Below are positions 1 through 5,039 of a stretch of DNA of 6,873 bases, piece by piece (position 1 is the stretch's first letter; the number at the start of each line of letters is the position of its first letter). A model generated the notes under the pieces. The model saw nothing but the letters and a program-made list of their open reading frames with translations, was not told the origin of the DNA and did no database searches. Source of the stretch: Bacteroidales bacterium UBA4621 (lineage in GTDB: Bacteria > Bacteroidota > Bacteroidia > Bacteroidales > Paludibacteraceae). The translations under genes and the position numbers were made by a program. The stretch spans positions 14,374-21,246 of the forward strand of contig DGIN01000098.1 of assembly GCA_002387325.1 (NCBI GenBank), read 5' to 3'.

Positions 1-35
1 AAGCGGGTGTTTTTTGCTTGTATGGATAGATGTTC

Positions 36-959
36 TTATTTTGCAAACAGGCGGGTGAAATCGCGGGGAACGGGGGTCTCAAAATAGACGGTCTGCTCGG
101 TAACGGGGTGGATAAACTCCAAGATGCGTGCATGAAGACAAAGGCGGTCGGCGGGGGAAAACTCGTTGCCGTGCCCGTACTTTCGGTCGCCTAAAACAGG
201 GTGTCCTACAGACGCCAAATGCACACGTATCTGGTTGGTGCGACCGGTCTCAAGGTTCAATTCCACCATAGACAATGGCAGTTTGGTCGGGTCTTCGCTA
301 TCGGGTGAAGTGGTCTTGACTACATTGTAATTGGTAACGGCTATCTGCCCGCCATCGTCCACGGGCGAGGAATAAACCACCGCATTGCGTTTGTCCTCGG
401 TAAGCCAGGTAGTAATCTTGCCTTGCGGTTTGTCGAATATGCCTTCCGCTACTGCCACGTAGGTGCGCTTGGTTACCAGTTGCCGCCAATAAGTGCGCAT
501 ATACTGCTGCAACTCGGGCGACTTGGCAAAGACCAGAAGTCCGCTCGTCTCGCGGTCGAGACGATGGACAACATACACCCCTGCACGCTGACTGCGACGG
601 CGGACATAGTTCTTCAGTATAGAGAAAGCAGTCGTTTCCGTAGAACCCGGATAGGTAGGCACGGTGAGCAGTCCCTGCTTTTTCTCCACCACAATGAGTG
701 AGTCGTCCTCATAGACGATACTCAGTTTCGGATGGGTAAGTTCGATATTGCCGCGCCCGCTGACCATTACCACCTTGTCGCCCTTGTGGAGCGGCGTATC
801 GTGGCGCGTTTGGATAGAACCGTTGACTGACACGCGGCGTTGTCCGAGCAGTTGTTTGACACTTGTTTTGGTCATTCCACCCATCTTGGAGAGCAGAAAA
901 TCCAATAGTGGAGCATCTTGCTCTACATGGAAAATAGTATCTTGTTTGAGTTTGTACAT
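36..959 (-). CDS. RluA-family RNA pseudouridine synthase
   Basis: This 307-aa enzyme should convert specific uridines in rRNA or tRNA to pseudouridine in the cytoplasm. An S4-like RNA-binding domain lies at about residues 17-66 (DFLLSKMG..SVKQLLGQRRVSVNG). The catalytic domain follows from about residue 82. The family signature HRLDRETSG is at 132-140, and Asp135 is the expected catalytic residue. Further conserved blocks are KRTYVAV (about 164-170) and ETGRTNQIRVHLASVGHPVLGD (237-258). The length is normal for RluA/RluC/RluD-type enzymes. I chose the ATG at 959 because the S4 domain begins soon after it; an upstream in-frame ATG at 1013 would overlap the end of the pnuC-like gene and adds an unrelated Cys/Arg-rich stretch. 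The gene lies 19 nt after the pnuC-like gene and is probably co-transcribed with it. The family is certain, but which RNA position it modifies cannot be told from sequence. Confidence 0.93.
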   Translation of the reverse strand: MYKLKQDTIFHVEQDAPLLDFLLSKMGGMTKTSVKQLLGQRRVSVNGSIQTRHDTPLHKGDKVVMVSGRGNIELTHPKLSIVYEDDSLIVVEKKQGLLTVPTYPGSTETTAFSILKNYVRRRSQRAGVYVVHRLDRETSGLLVFAKSPELQQYMRTYWRQLVTKRTYVAVAEGIFDKPQGKITTWLTEDKRNAVVYSSPVDDGGQIAVTNYNVVKTTSPDSEDPTKLPLSMVELNLETGRTNQIRVHLASVGHPVLGDRKYGHGNEFSPADRLCLHARILEFIHPVTEQTVYFETPVPRDFTRLFAK

Positions 960-978
960 AGTTATATATTTTAGTCTC

Positions 979-1743
979 CTATTCCGCTGCGCGGTGCATA
1001 CGCATCCACGCAATCATTGCGGAACCGTTTACTATAAGGAATACGGTAAAGAGCAGAAGCGAAAACATATTGCTGATCAACACATACAGCACCATTCCGC
1101 TTGCACTATAGACCACCCACCAAATCCACGCATCAATCTTCTGATAGATAAGCCAGAAGTTGGCTAATGTGGACGAGGCTATCATCAAACCGCTGCAGAG
1201 TTTGAGCAGTACATGAGTATCCCACGCATCGTGCTGAATAAAGAGGGTGGCAAGAATATAATCCAATACCACAATAGCAACGGCGGCAACGATCGTCCAG
1301 AGCAATGCCCGTCCATGCAAGTATTGCGGCACAAAAGGTGTCTCTTCTTTTACATTCTGCATTGTGCATTGTACATTATGCATTGTATTTCGCCGCCATT
1401 CAACGATGGACTTTGCCATAAAAGGGATAAAGACACCGAGTTGCAAGAAAACAAGGTCGTAGTTGCCCTGCAAAAAGAACTGGCACGAGAGCAACAATGC
1501 CATCAGAATACCACCATAGAATCCGGTATAGTTCTGCGGGTTTTTGATGGTCAGTACATACGCCACGCCTATGACGCTGGCTGGGATTCCTACGATAAAT
1601 GCCGCATTATCCCACTGCAGGAGTTGCCCCCGCTGAGACGGCACAAGCCATTCGATGAGGTATAGCACGGCAAACAACAGCAGAAACAGACCACACGAAA
1701 ATAGAGTCTTAAAAAGCAACTCGCGGAACAATTGTTTGTGCAT
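979..1743 (-). CDS. PnuC-like nicotinamide riboside/NMN family transporter
   Basis: This is a 254-aa polytopic inner-membrane protein with about seven hydrophobic segments (roughly residues 11-34, 47-65, 75-91, 95-111, 146-168, 178-199 and 204-246). The last part, with a Lys and clustered Trp (NFWLIYQKIDAWIWWVVYS, about 195-213) followed by an Ile/Leu-rich helix ending in AWMRM, resembles PnuC-family vitamin transporters. Those take up nicotinamide riboside by facilitated diffusion. Some relatives carry thiamine or riboflavin, so the substrate is inferred. The start at 1743 (MHKQLF) is preferred because extending upstream to 1860 would run through the terminator and into the bL31 gene. A short cytosolic-type loop at about 119-131 is encoded by a run of 7-bp repeats, described separately. 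I see no promoter of its own. It begins 30 nt past the bL31 terminator, so it may depend on readthrough or an unrecognised promoter. Confidence 0.68.
   Translation of the reverse strand: MHKQLFRELLFKTLFSCGLFLLLFAVLYLIEWLVPSQRGQLLQWDNAAFIVGIPASVIGVAYVLTIKNPQNYTGFYGGILMALLLSCQFFLQGNYDLVFLQLGVFIPFMAKSIVEWRRNTMHNVQCTMQNVKEETPFVPQYLHGRALLWTIVAAVAIVVLDYILATLFIQHDAWDTHVLLKLCSGLMIASSTLANFWLIYQKIDAWIWWVVYSASGMVLYVLISNMFSLLLFTVFLIVNGSAMIAWMRMHRAAE
1353..1387. repeat. Five tandem 7-bp repeats inside the pnuC-like gene
   Basis: Five consecutive heptamers, with consensus CATTGTG on the plus strand (CATTCTG, CATTGTG, CATTGTA, CATTATG, CATTGTA), lie within the coding sequence. They encode the loop MHNVQCTMQNV between predicted membrane segments. 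Seven is not a multiple of three, so gain or loss of one unit would shift the frame. The repeat is seen directly; any role is inference. Confidence 0.85.
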
Positions 1744-1772
1744 AGGCGGGGTATGATTTGACAGAGAAACAA

Positions 1773-1798
1773 TAAGGGCGAGCCGAAGCCCGCCCTTA
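1773..1798 (-). terminator. Intrinsic terminator after rpmE2 with UUCG loop
   Basis: On the minus strand this is an 11-bp stem (arms 1788-1798 and 1773-1783) closed by the stable tetraloop UUCG with a C-G closing pair. The stem contains one G-U wobble that would be an A-C mismatch on the plus strand, so it is built for minus-strand RNA. It is followed by a modest U-rich tail, TTGTTTCTCTG. It lies 15 nt beyond the bL31 stop and probably ends the rpsF-rpsR-rplI-rpmE2 transcript. Confidence 0.8.
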
Positions 1799-1813
1799 GA
1801 TATAACGCAAAAA

Positions 1814-2068
1814 TTACTTACGTTTGCGGTCGCCGTAGCGAGACATAAACTTATCAACACGTCCTGCCGTATCGACGAGTTTCGACTTTCCGGTATAGAA
1901 CGGGTGGCTGGTGTTGGAGATTTCCAACTTGATCAGCGGGTACTGAACACCGTCAATCTCGATGCTGTCCTTCGTAGCAGCAGTAGAGCGGCTGAAGAAC
2001 TGAGTACCATCAGACATATCTTTGAACACTACCACACGGTAGTTCTCGGGATGAATTCCTTTTTTCAT
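1814..2068 (-). CDS. rpmE2: Ribosomal protein bL31, type B
   Basis: This 84-aa large-subunit protein bridges the central protuberance of the 50S to the 30S head. It begins MKKGIHPENYR and contains the family blocks VFKDMSDGTQF, LIKLEISNTSHPFYTGK and GRVDKFMSRYG. It has no Cys residues at all, so it lacks the zinc-binding CxxC of the A-type protein and is the zinc-independent type-B paralogue. In many bacteria the type-B form replaces the zinc form under zinc limitation, but no Zur-like operator is evident here. It lies 35 nt after rplI with no terminator between them. It is followed by a good terminator, so it is probably the last gene of the rpsF operon. The A/T-rich upstream region has no Shine-Dalgarno. 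Confidence 0.96.
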   Translation of the reverse strand: MKKGIHPENYRVVVFKDMSDGTQFFSRSTAATKDSIEIDGVQYPLIKLEISNTSHPFYTGKSKLVDTAGRVDKFMSRYGDRKRK

Positions 2069-2103
2069 TGTCTTACGTTTTTTACAGTTTTACAATACGC
2101 TGA

Positions 2104-2547
2104 TTACTCGGCAACCACATTGAGTTTAATCTCTGCTTTTACCTCGCGGTGAAGACGAGCCACAGCGGTGTGCTCACCCGTTACCTTGATAGGCTCTGCA
2201 ATAGTAATGACTTTCTTGTCGATATTGATGTCTTTGGCAGCCAGAGCAGCAGAAATCTGCGCGGTGGTAACCGTACCGAAGATTTTGCCGTCCTCATTAG
2301 CCTTAACAGCCATATCAATAGTCATACCGGCGAGTTGTTCTGCCAATGCCTGGGCGTCAGCCAGGAGTTTAGCCTGTTTGTGAGCCTGTTGCTTCAGGTT
2401 CTCAGCCAGTTGTTTGCGGTTGCTCTCGTTTGCGATAACGGCAATCTTGTTAGGCAACAGATAGTTGCGACCATAGCCGTCGCGTACACGTACGATATCG
2501 TTCTTGAAACCTAAGTTTGCAAGGTCTTGGATCAAAATTACTTCCAT
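2104..2547 (-). CDS. rplI: Ribosomal protein bL9
   Basis: This 147-aa protein of the 50S L1-stalk region influences frame maintenance and subunit quality. The N-terminal RNA-binding domain carries the family signature (MEVILIQDLANLGFKNDIV, then VRDGYGRNYLLPNKIAV, residues 1-37). A long Lys/Gln/Ala-rich connecting helix (about 41-75) leads to the C-terminal domain with GKIFGTVTTAQI (about 87-98) and a terminal KAEIKLNVV strand. The length is exactly typical. It follows rpsR by 29 nt and precedes rpmE2, matching the widely conserved rpsF-rpsR-rplI order. There is no Shine-Dalgarno before the start. Confidence 0.98.
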   Translation of the reverse strand: MEVILIQDLANLGFKNDIVRVRDGYGRNYLLPNKIAVIANESNRKQLAENLKQQAHKQAKLLADAQALAEQLAGMTIDMAVKANEDGKIFGTVTTAQISAALAAKDINIDKKVITIAEPIKVTGEHTAVARLHREVKAEIKLNVVAE

Positions 2548-2576
2548 GATGTTTCGTTTGTTAAAGGGTTAGACAA

Positions 2577-2843
2577 TTACTTCATCATATCGGTTACGTA
2601 AGGCAGCAAAGCCAAGTGGCGTGCTTTCTTAACGGCTTGAGCAACTTTGCGCTGGTACTTGAGGCTGGTTCCGGTGATACGGCGGGGAAGAATCTTACCC
2701 TGCTCATTGAGGAACTTCTTCAAGAACTCAGGATCTTTGTAGTCGATGTACTTGATACCGCTCTTTTTGAAACGGCAATACTTTTTCTTCTTCTGATCTT
2801 TGGTTTGCGGGGTCAGATAGCGAATTTCATCATTCTGTGCCAT
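2577..2843 (-). CDS. rpsR: Ribosomal protein bS18
   Basis: This 88-aa small-subunit protein binds as a heterodimer with bS6 on the 30S platform, close to the 3' end of 16S rRNA. Family features are the KKKYCRFKKSGIKYIDYKDPEFLKKF segment (about 18-43, in two parts), then GKILPRRITGTSLKYQRK and VAQAVKKARHLALLPY near the C-terminus. A single Cys in KKYCRF is retained. It starts only 2 nt after the rpsF stop, suggesting translational coupling. In Flavobacterium johnsoniae bS18 is reported, with bS6 and bS21, to help bury the anti-Shine-Dalgarno; whether the same holds here is inferred from phylum membership. Confidence 0.98.
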   Translation of the reverse strand: MAQNDEIRYLTPQTKDQKKKKYCRFKKSGIKYIDYKDPEFLKKFLNEQGKILPRRITGTSLKYQRKVAQAVKKARHLALLPYVTDMMK

Positions 2844-2845
2844 AA

Positions 2846-3193
2846 TTAAGCCTCCTCTTCTTTTTTAAGATTACCACGACGCTTCTCTGCATACTCGAAT
2901 GCGTACTTGTCAAGACGCGTAGTGAGGAAACGGATAACACGCTCGTCACGACGGAATTCAGTCTCGAGAGTAGCGATAACTGCGGGCTCTACATCAAATT
3001 GCAGCAAGGCGTAGAATCCCGTTGTTTTACCTTGGATAGGGTAAGCGAGTTGGCGCAAACCCCACTCCTCACGATTCAGGACGGCACCACCGTTCTGCTT
3101 GAGAAGGTTCTCGAATTTGTCAACCGCTTCCTTCATCTGTGGTTCAGACAAAACGGGAGTCAAGACGAAAGCGGCTTCGTAATGATTTAACAT
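2846..3193 (-). CDS. rpsF: Ribosomal protein bS6
   Basis: This 115-aa small-subunit protein is the partner of bS18 on the 30S platform. It shows the ferredoxin-like bS6 pattern: an N-terminal strand (NHYEAAFVLTPVLSE), a helix (MKEAVDKFENLLKQNGG), EEWGLRQLAYPI, GFYALLQFD and FRRDERVIRFLTTRLD. It ends in a charged Lys/Glu tail (KRRGNLKKEEEA). It is the first gene of the rpsF-rpsR-rplI-rpmE2 operon, with a promoter at 3319-3350 and a leader of about 120 nt. That leader contains a possible S6:S18 binding structure, so autoregulation is plausible. No Shine-Dalgarno precedes the ATG (upstream bases AACATTAACAGATT). Confidence 0.98.
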   Translation of the reverse strand: MLNHYEAAFVLTPVLSEPQMKEAVDKFENLLKQNGGAVLNREEWGLRQLAYPIQGKTTGFYALLQFDVEPAVIATLETEFRRDERVIRFLTTRLDKYAFEYAEKRRGNLKKEEEA

Positions 3194-3245
3194 AATCTGT
3201 TAATGTTTTGATTGTTAATAAATTATCTATTGCTTATTCATCATA

Positions 3246-3298
3246 TGCCACTTGTTGTATTGTACGTATAATAATTACGTATCGGGTTATATTTGGCA
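3246..3298 (-). promoter_or_regulatory. Candidate S6:S18 leader RNA upstream of rpsF
   Basis: In the rpsF 5' UTR (minus strand) a 5-bp lower stem TGCCA/TGGCA (3294-3298 with 3246-3250) encloses a large asymmetric internal loop. Inside it is a 6-bp hairpin TACGTA/TACGTA (3276-3281 with 3263-3268, 7-nt loop). The bases CCCGA (3286-3282) sit directly 5' of the upper hairpin. Known S6:S18-binding leaders of rpsF operons have a CCG-bearing bulge next to a hairpin, mimicking the 16S site. The match is by eye, and the lower stem is short. Confidence 0.45.
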
Positions 3299-3318
3299 GC
3301 CTACATTGAAAAAGCGTG

Positions 3319-3350
3319 CAAAGGTACTATTTTTTTCTGAAATACACAAA
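3319..3350 (-). promoter_or_regulatory. Bacteroidota-type promoter for the rpsF operon
   Basis: On the minus strand a -33 element TTTG (3350-3347) and a -7 element TACCTTTG (3326-3319) are separated by exactly 20 bp. This is a full match to the Bacteroidota housekeeping consensus. It predicts a transcript start near 3312 and a leader of about 118 nt before rpsF. Confidence 0.82.
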
Positions 3351-3370
3351 TGAAAGTTCATTTCATCATG

Positions 3371-3417
3371 ATAAAAAAGAAAAAGAGACTGTCTGAATTT
3401 GTCAGACAATCTCTCTT
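3371..3417 (-). terminator. Strong intrinsic terminator after rplT
   Basis: On the minus strand a 12-bp stem (arms 3402-3413 and 3385-3396, one G-U pair, 5-nt loop) extends by further A-U pairs. It is followed at once by a U-rich tail, TTTTTCTTTTTT (3384-3373). It lies about 36 nt beyond the bL20 stop and separates the infC-rpmI-rplT transcript from the rpsF promoter just downstream. Confidence 0.92.
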
Positions 3418-3452
3418 AAGAAACATTCTGTGATGTCAAATCACGTATATGC

Positions 3453-3803
3453 TTAATTGTTTTTTGCTTTCTCTACGATAGCCTTGAATGCAATCGGCTG
3501 GTTCATAGCGAGGTCAGCCAACACCTTGCGGTTGATCAGCACACCTGATTTTTTGAGTGCGCCCATCAACTGGCTGTAACTCATACCTTCGAGACGAGCA
3601 GCGGCATTGATACGCTGAATCCACAGAGCGCGGAAATTGCGTTTCTTTGTCTTACGATCGCGATAAGCATATTGGAGACCTTTCTCCCAAGTGTTCTTGG
3701 CAACTGTCCATACGTTGGCACGGCCACCAAAATTGCCTCGTGTGAGGCTCATGATCTTCTTACGACGGTTGCGCGAAGCAACGTGATTTACTGATCTTGG
3801 CAT
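3453..3803 (-). CDS. rplT: Ribosomal protein bL20
   Basis: This 116-aa protein binds 23S rRNA directly and is essential for early 50S assembly. It shows the bL20 pattern: an Arg/Lys-rich N-terminal extension (MPRSVNHVASRNRRKKIM), then RGNFGGRANVWTVAK, RDRKTKKRNFRALWIQRINAA, MSYSQLMGALKKSGVLINRKVLADLA and IAFKAIVEKAK. Length and motifs are standard. It is the last gene of infC-rpmI-rplT, 32 nt after rpmI. In E. coli and Bacillus bL20 represses this same operon by binding its mRNA, and two structured regions here (the infC leader and the infC-rpmI gap) are candidate sites. Confidence 0.98.
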   Translation of the reverse strand: MPRSVNHVASRNRRKKIMSLTRGNFGGRANVWTVAKNTWEKGLQYAYRDRKTKKRNFRALWIQRINAAARLEGMSYSQLMGALKKSGVLINRKVLADLAMNQPIAFKAIVEKAKNN

Positions 3804-3835
3804 AGTTCTTTACTACATTTTTGGTGGTTAATAAA

Positions 3836-4033
3836 TCAGCGGAGCAGAAGCAACTCGCGTACCGAGCGCATATTGGTCTGGTCCACCATTGCAACGTGAG
3901 TAAGGTTGCGTTTCTGTTTCTTGGTTTTCTTGGTCAGAATGTGACTCTTGTAAGCGTGTTTACGCTTAATTTTACCGGTTCCGGTAAGAGCAAATCTCTT
4001 TTTTGCACCGGAATTAGTTTTTACCTTTGGCAT
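3836..4033 (-). CDS. rpmI: Ribosomal protein bL35
   Basis: This 65-aa, very basic 50S protein has the expected family pattern: MPKVKTNSGAKKRFALTGTG, then KIKRKHAYKSHILTKKTKKQKRNL, then a C-terminal segment VDQTNMRSVRELLLLR. The length is typical. It lies between infC (169-nt gap) and rplT (32-nt gap), the conserved order. The start ATG follows an A/T-rich tract (AATATAAACAAA) with no Shine-Dalgarno. The long upstream gap carries a GC-rich hairpin that may regulate rpmI-rplT translation. Confidence 0.98.
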   Translation of the reverse strand: MPKVKTNSGAKKRFALTGTGKIKRKHAYKSHILTKKTKKQKRNLTHVAMVDQTNMRSVRELLLLR

Positions 4034-4064
4034 TTTGTTTATATTTTAATGAGTTATTTAATCC

Positions 4065-4098
4065 GGTCGCAGGCAGCCTAAGGGGAAGCCTACCGACC
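4065..4098 (-). promoter_or_regulatory. GC-rich hairpin between infC and rpmI, possible L20-responsive site
   Basis: A GC-rich imperfect hairpin stands out in an A/T-rich gap. Arms GGTC/GACC (4095-4098 with 4065-4068) and a 6-bp arm (4088-4093 with 4069-4074, one wobble) stack with a single unpaired base at 4094. The apical region includes CCTTAGG. On the operon strand it has no following U-run, so it is not a terminator. In E. coli, bL20 regulates rpmI-rplT through RNA in this same interval. The role here is inferred from position only. Confidence 0.42.
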
Positions 4099-4170
4099 CG
4101 TTTTTTCAATTTGCAATGTGTGAGTGAGAAAATTTGCAAATTCACGGCAATAATGCGCAATGCAAATCAT

Positions 4171-4194
4171 TTACGAATTTACAAACTTACAAAT
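4171..4194. repeat. Three tandem 8-bp A/T-rich repeats after infC
   Basis: Three consecutive octamers close to TTACAAAT (TTACGAAT, TTACAAAC, TTACAAAT) lie 9 nt beyond the infC stop. They resemble the short A/T-rich tandem arrays often seen between Bacteroidales genes. A 12-bp perfect palindrome, AATTTGCAAATT, lies nearby at 4131-4142. No function is evident. Confidence 0.65.
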
Positions 4195-4202
4195 TTCCAC
4201 AT

Positions 4203-4757
4203 TTATTGTTTTTTGGGCGAAAGATTGAGTATCATCCGTTTGCCTTCGAGGTTTGGCAGTGCATCGGGTTTGCCGTATTCGGCAAGGTCGTTGGCAAAGC
4301 GTGCCAACAGCAGTTCGCCCTGCTCCTTGAATACGATAGAACGCCCGCGGAAGAACACATACGCTTTCACTTTGTTGCCGTCTTTAAGGAACTCTTGTGC
4401 ATGCTTCAACTTGAAGTTGTAGTCATGGTCATCAGTCTGCGGTCCGAAACGGATTTCTTTCACCTCCATTTTCTTGGAGTTCGCCTTCATCTCTTTCTCT
4501 TTGCGTTTCTTCTGGTAAAGGAACTTCTGATAGTCAAGTATCCGGCATACAGGAGGCGCAGCATTCGGGGAGATTTCCACCAAGTCAAGATTCTGCTCGT
4601 CCGCCATACGCATAGCGGCTTGGTAGGAATATATTCCCTGTTCTACGTTGTCGCCGACAAGGCGAACTTCATTGACGCCCCGAATCTTGTCGTTGATGCG
4701 GTTGGGCATCTCTTTCTCTACTCGACCACGTTGTGGTCTGTTGGGTGTTGTTGCTAT
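4203..4757 (-). CDS. infC: Translation initiation factor IF-3, probable ATA start
   Basis: IF-3 binds the 30S subunit, prevents premature joining of the 50S and proofreads the start codon and initiator tRNA. The N-terminal domain (RINDKIRGVNEVRLVGDN to YQKFLYQKKRKEKEMK) and the C-terminal domain (VKEIRFGPQTDDHDYNFKLKHA, KVKAYVFFRGRSIVFKEQG, LEGKRMILNLSPKKQ) are complete. I place the start at ATA (4757-4755), giving 184 aa. A perfect GGAGG (4770-4766) lies 8 nt upstream, an in-frame TAA (4775-4773) closes the frame, and the added residues ATTPNRPQRGRVEKE form the usual basic lead-in before RIND. The first in-frame ATG (4709) would give 168 aa, leaving that ideal Shine-Dalgarno 56 nt away. Other bacteria use AUU or similar rare starts in infC for IF-3 autocontrol. 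thrS, the usual upstream neighbour, is absent. Function is certain; the start is about 80%. Confidence 0.95.
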   Translation of the reverse strand: MATTPNRPQRGRVEKEMPNRINDKIRGVNEVRLVGDNVEQGIYSYQAAMRMADEQNLDLVEISPNAAPPVCRILDYQKFLYQKKRKEKEMKANSKKMEVKEIRFGPQTDDHDYNFKLKHAQEFLKDGNKVKAYVFFRGRSIVFKEQGELLLARFANDLAEYGKPDALPNLEGKRMILNLSPKKQ

Positions 4758-4765
4758 AGTTTTAT

Positions 4766-4771
4766 CCTCCT
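4766..4771 (-). promoter_or_regulatory. Strong Shine-Dalgarno AGGAGG deciding the infC start
   Basis: AGGAGG is complementary to the 16S anti-Shine-Dalgarno and ends 8 nt before an ATA codon. The start regions of the other ribosomal genes here (rpsF, rpsR, rplI, rpmE2, rpmI, rplT) have nothing comparable, as expected in a phylum that rarely uses Shine-Dalgarno pairing. This makes the site both unusual and diagnostic of the ATA start. Confidence 0.85.
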
Positions 4772-4780
4772 GTTAGTTGC

Positions 4781-4814
4781 GGGAGTCTTTGTCAGAAGTA
4801 CCCCCATTCTTCTG
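4781..4814 (-). promoter_or_regulatory. Candidate regulatory pseudoknot in the infC leader
   Basis: On the minus strand a 6-bp stem CAGAAG/CTTCTG (4814-4809 with 4798-4793) has a G-rich loop. The loop bases GGGGGT (4805-4800) can pair over 6 bp, with one G-U, to ACTCCC (4786-4781). Connectors of 3, 1 and 6 nt suit an H-type pseudoknot. The same CTCC (4785-4782) can instead pair with GGAG of the Shine-Dalgarno (4770-4767), so the two folds are mutually exclusive. bL20 recognises a pseudoknot in the E. coli operon; the equivalence is my inference. Confidence 0.4.
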
Positions 4815-4867
4815 CTTTTTCTCAAAGCGGCTTTTTTATTGCAAAGCCCTTTCCACGGAAAAGCGCG

Positions 4868-4899
4868 CAAAGTTACAACTTTTTTTTCGTTCTGACAAA
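4868..4899 (-). promoter_or_regulatory. Bacteroidota-type promoter for infC-rpmI-rplT
   Basis: On the minus strand a -33 TTTG (4899-4896) and a -7 TAACTTTG (4875-4868) have a 20-bp spacer, a full consensus match. The predicted start near 4861 gives a leader of about 100 nt before the ATA start of infC. It is divergent from the lipoprotein promoter at 4936-4967. Confidence 0.82.
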
Positions 4900-4902
4900 T
4901 AA

Positions 4903-4937
4903 TTTTGCAAAAATATGTATTTTCCAATATGCATATT
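4903..4937. other. Two palindromes between the divergent promoters
   Basis: The short stretch between the two -33 boxes holds perfect palindromes TTTTGCAAAA (4903-4912) and AATATGCATATT (4926-4937). The second overlaps the -33 TTTG of the plus-strand promoter, as an operator might. The A/T-rich composition makes chance palindromes likely, so regulatory meaning is weakly supported. Confidence 0.3.
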
Positions 4938-4967
4938 TGCGTATGTCAAAGAAATTATTTACCTTTG
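4936..4967 (+). promoter_or_regulatory. Bacteroidota-type promoter for the lipoprotein gene
   Basis: A -33 TTTG (4936-4939) and a -7 TACCTTTG (4960-4967) are separated by 20 bp, a full consensus match. The expected start is near 4974, giving a leader of about 65 nt that contains a direct repeat of TTATCACG before the ATG at 5040. Confidence 0.82.
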
Positions 4968-5039
4968 CCAGTCCAAAAGGCATAGTGGCGGCTTTTTTGT
5001 TTTACTAACTAAGTTTTATCACGTTTATCACGTAATTTG

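Noticed and set aside
960..1013. Longer N-terminus for the RluA-family protein from an ATG at 1013
   Set aside because: It would overlap the pnuC-like gene end and add an unrelated Cys/Arg-rich segment; the S4 domain fits a start at 959.
1744..1860. Longer N-terminus for the pnuC-like protein from 1860
   Set aside because: The extension would be encoded across the rpmE2 terminator and the rpmE2 coding end, and does not look like a membrane-protein start.
4065..4106. Plus-strand intrinsic terminator
   Set aside because: It looks right in form (stem plus T6), but no plus-strand gene lies upstream; I treat it as a regulatory hairpin of the minus-strand operon instead.
4131..4194. CRISPR or mobile-element remnant in the A/T-rich infC-rpmI gap
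   Set aside because: The repeats are 8-bp units without spacers, and there are no terminal inverted repeats, target duplications or transposase fragments.
4134..4895. Long plus-strand open frame (253 codons) with hydrophobic stretches
   Set aside because: It lies antisense to infC and its leader, which are unmistakable; the hydrophobic residues are a by-product of the complementary strand of a Lys-rich gene.
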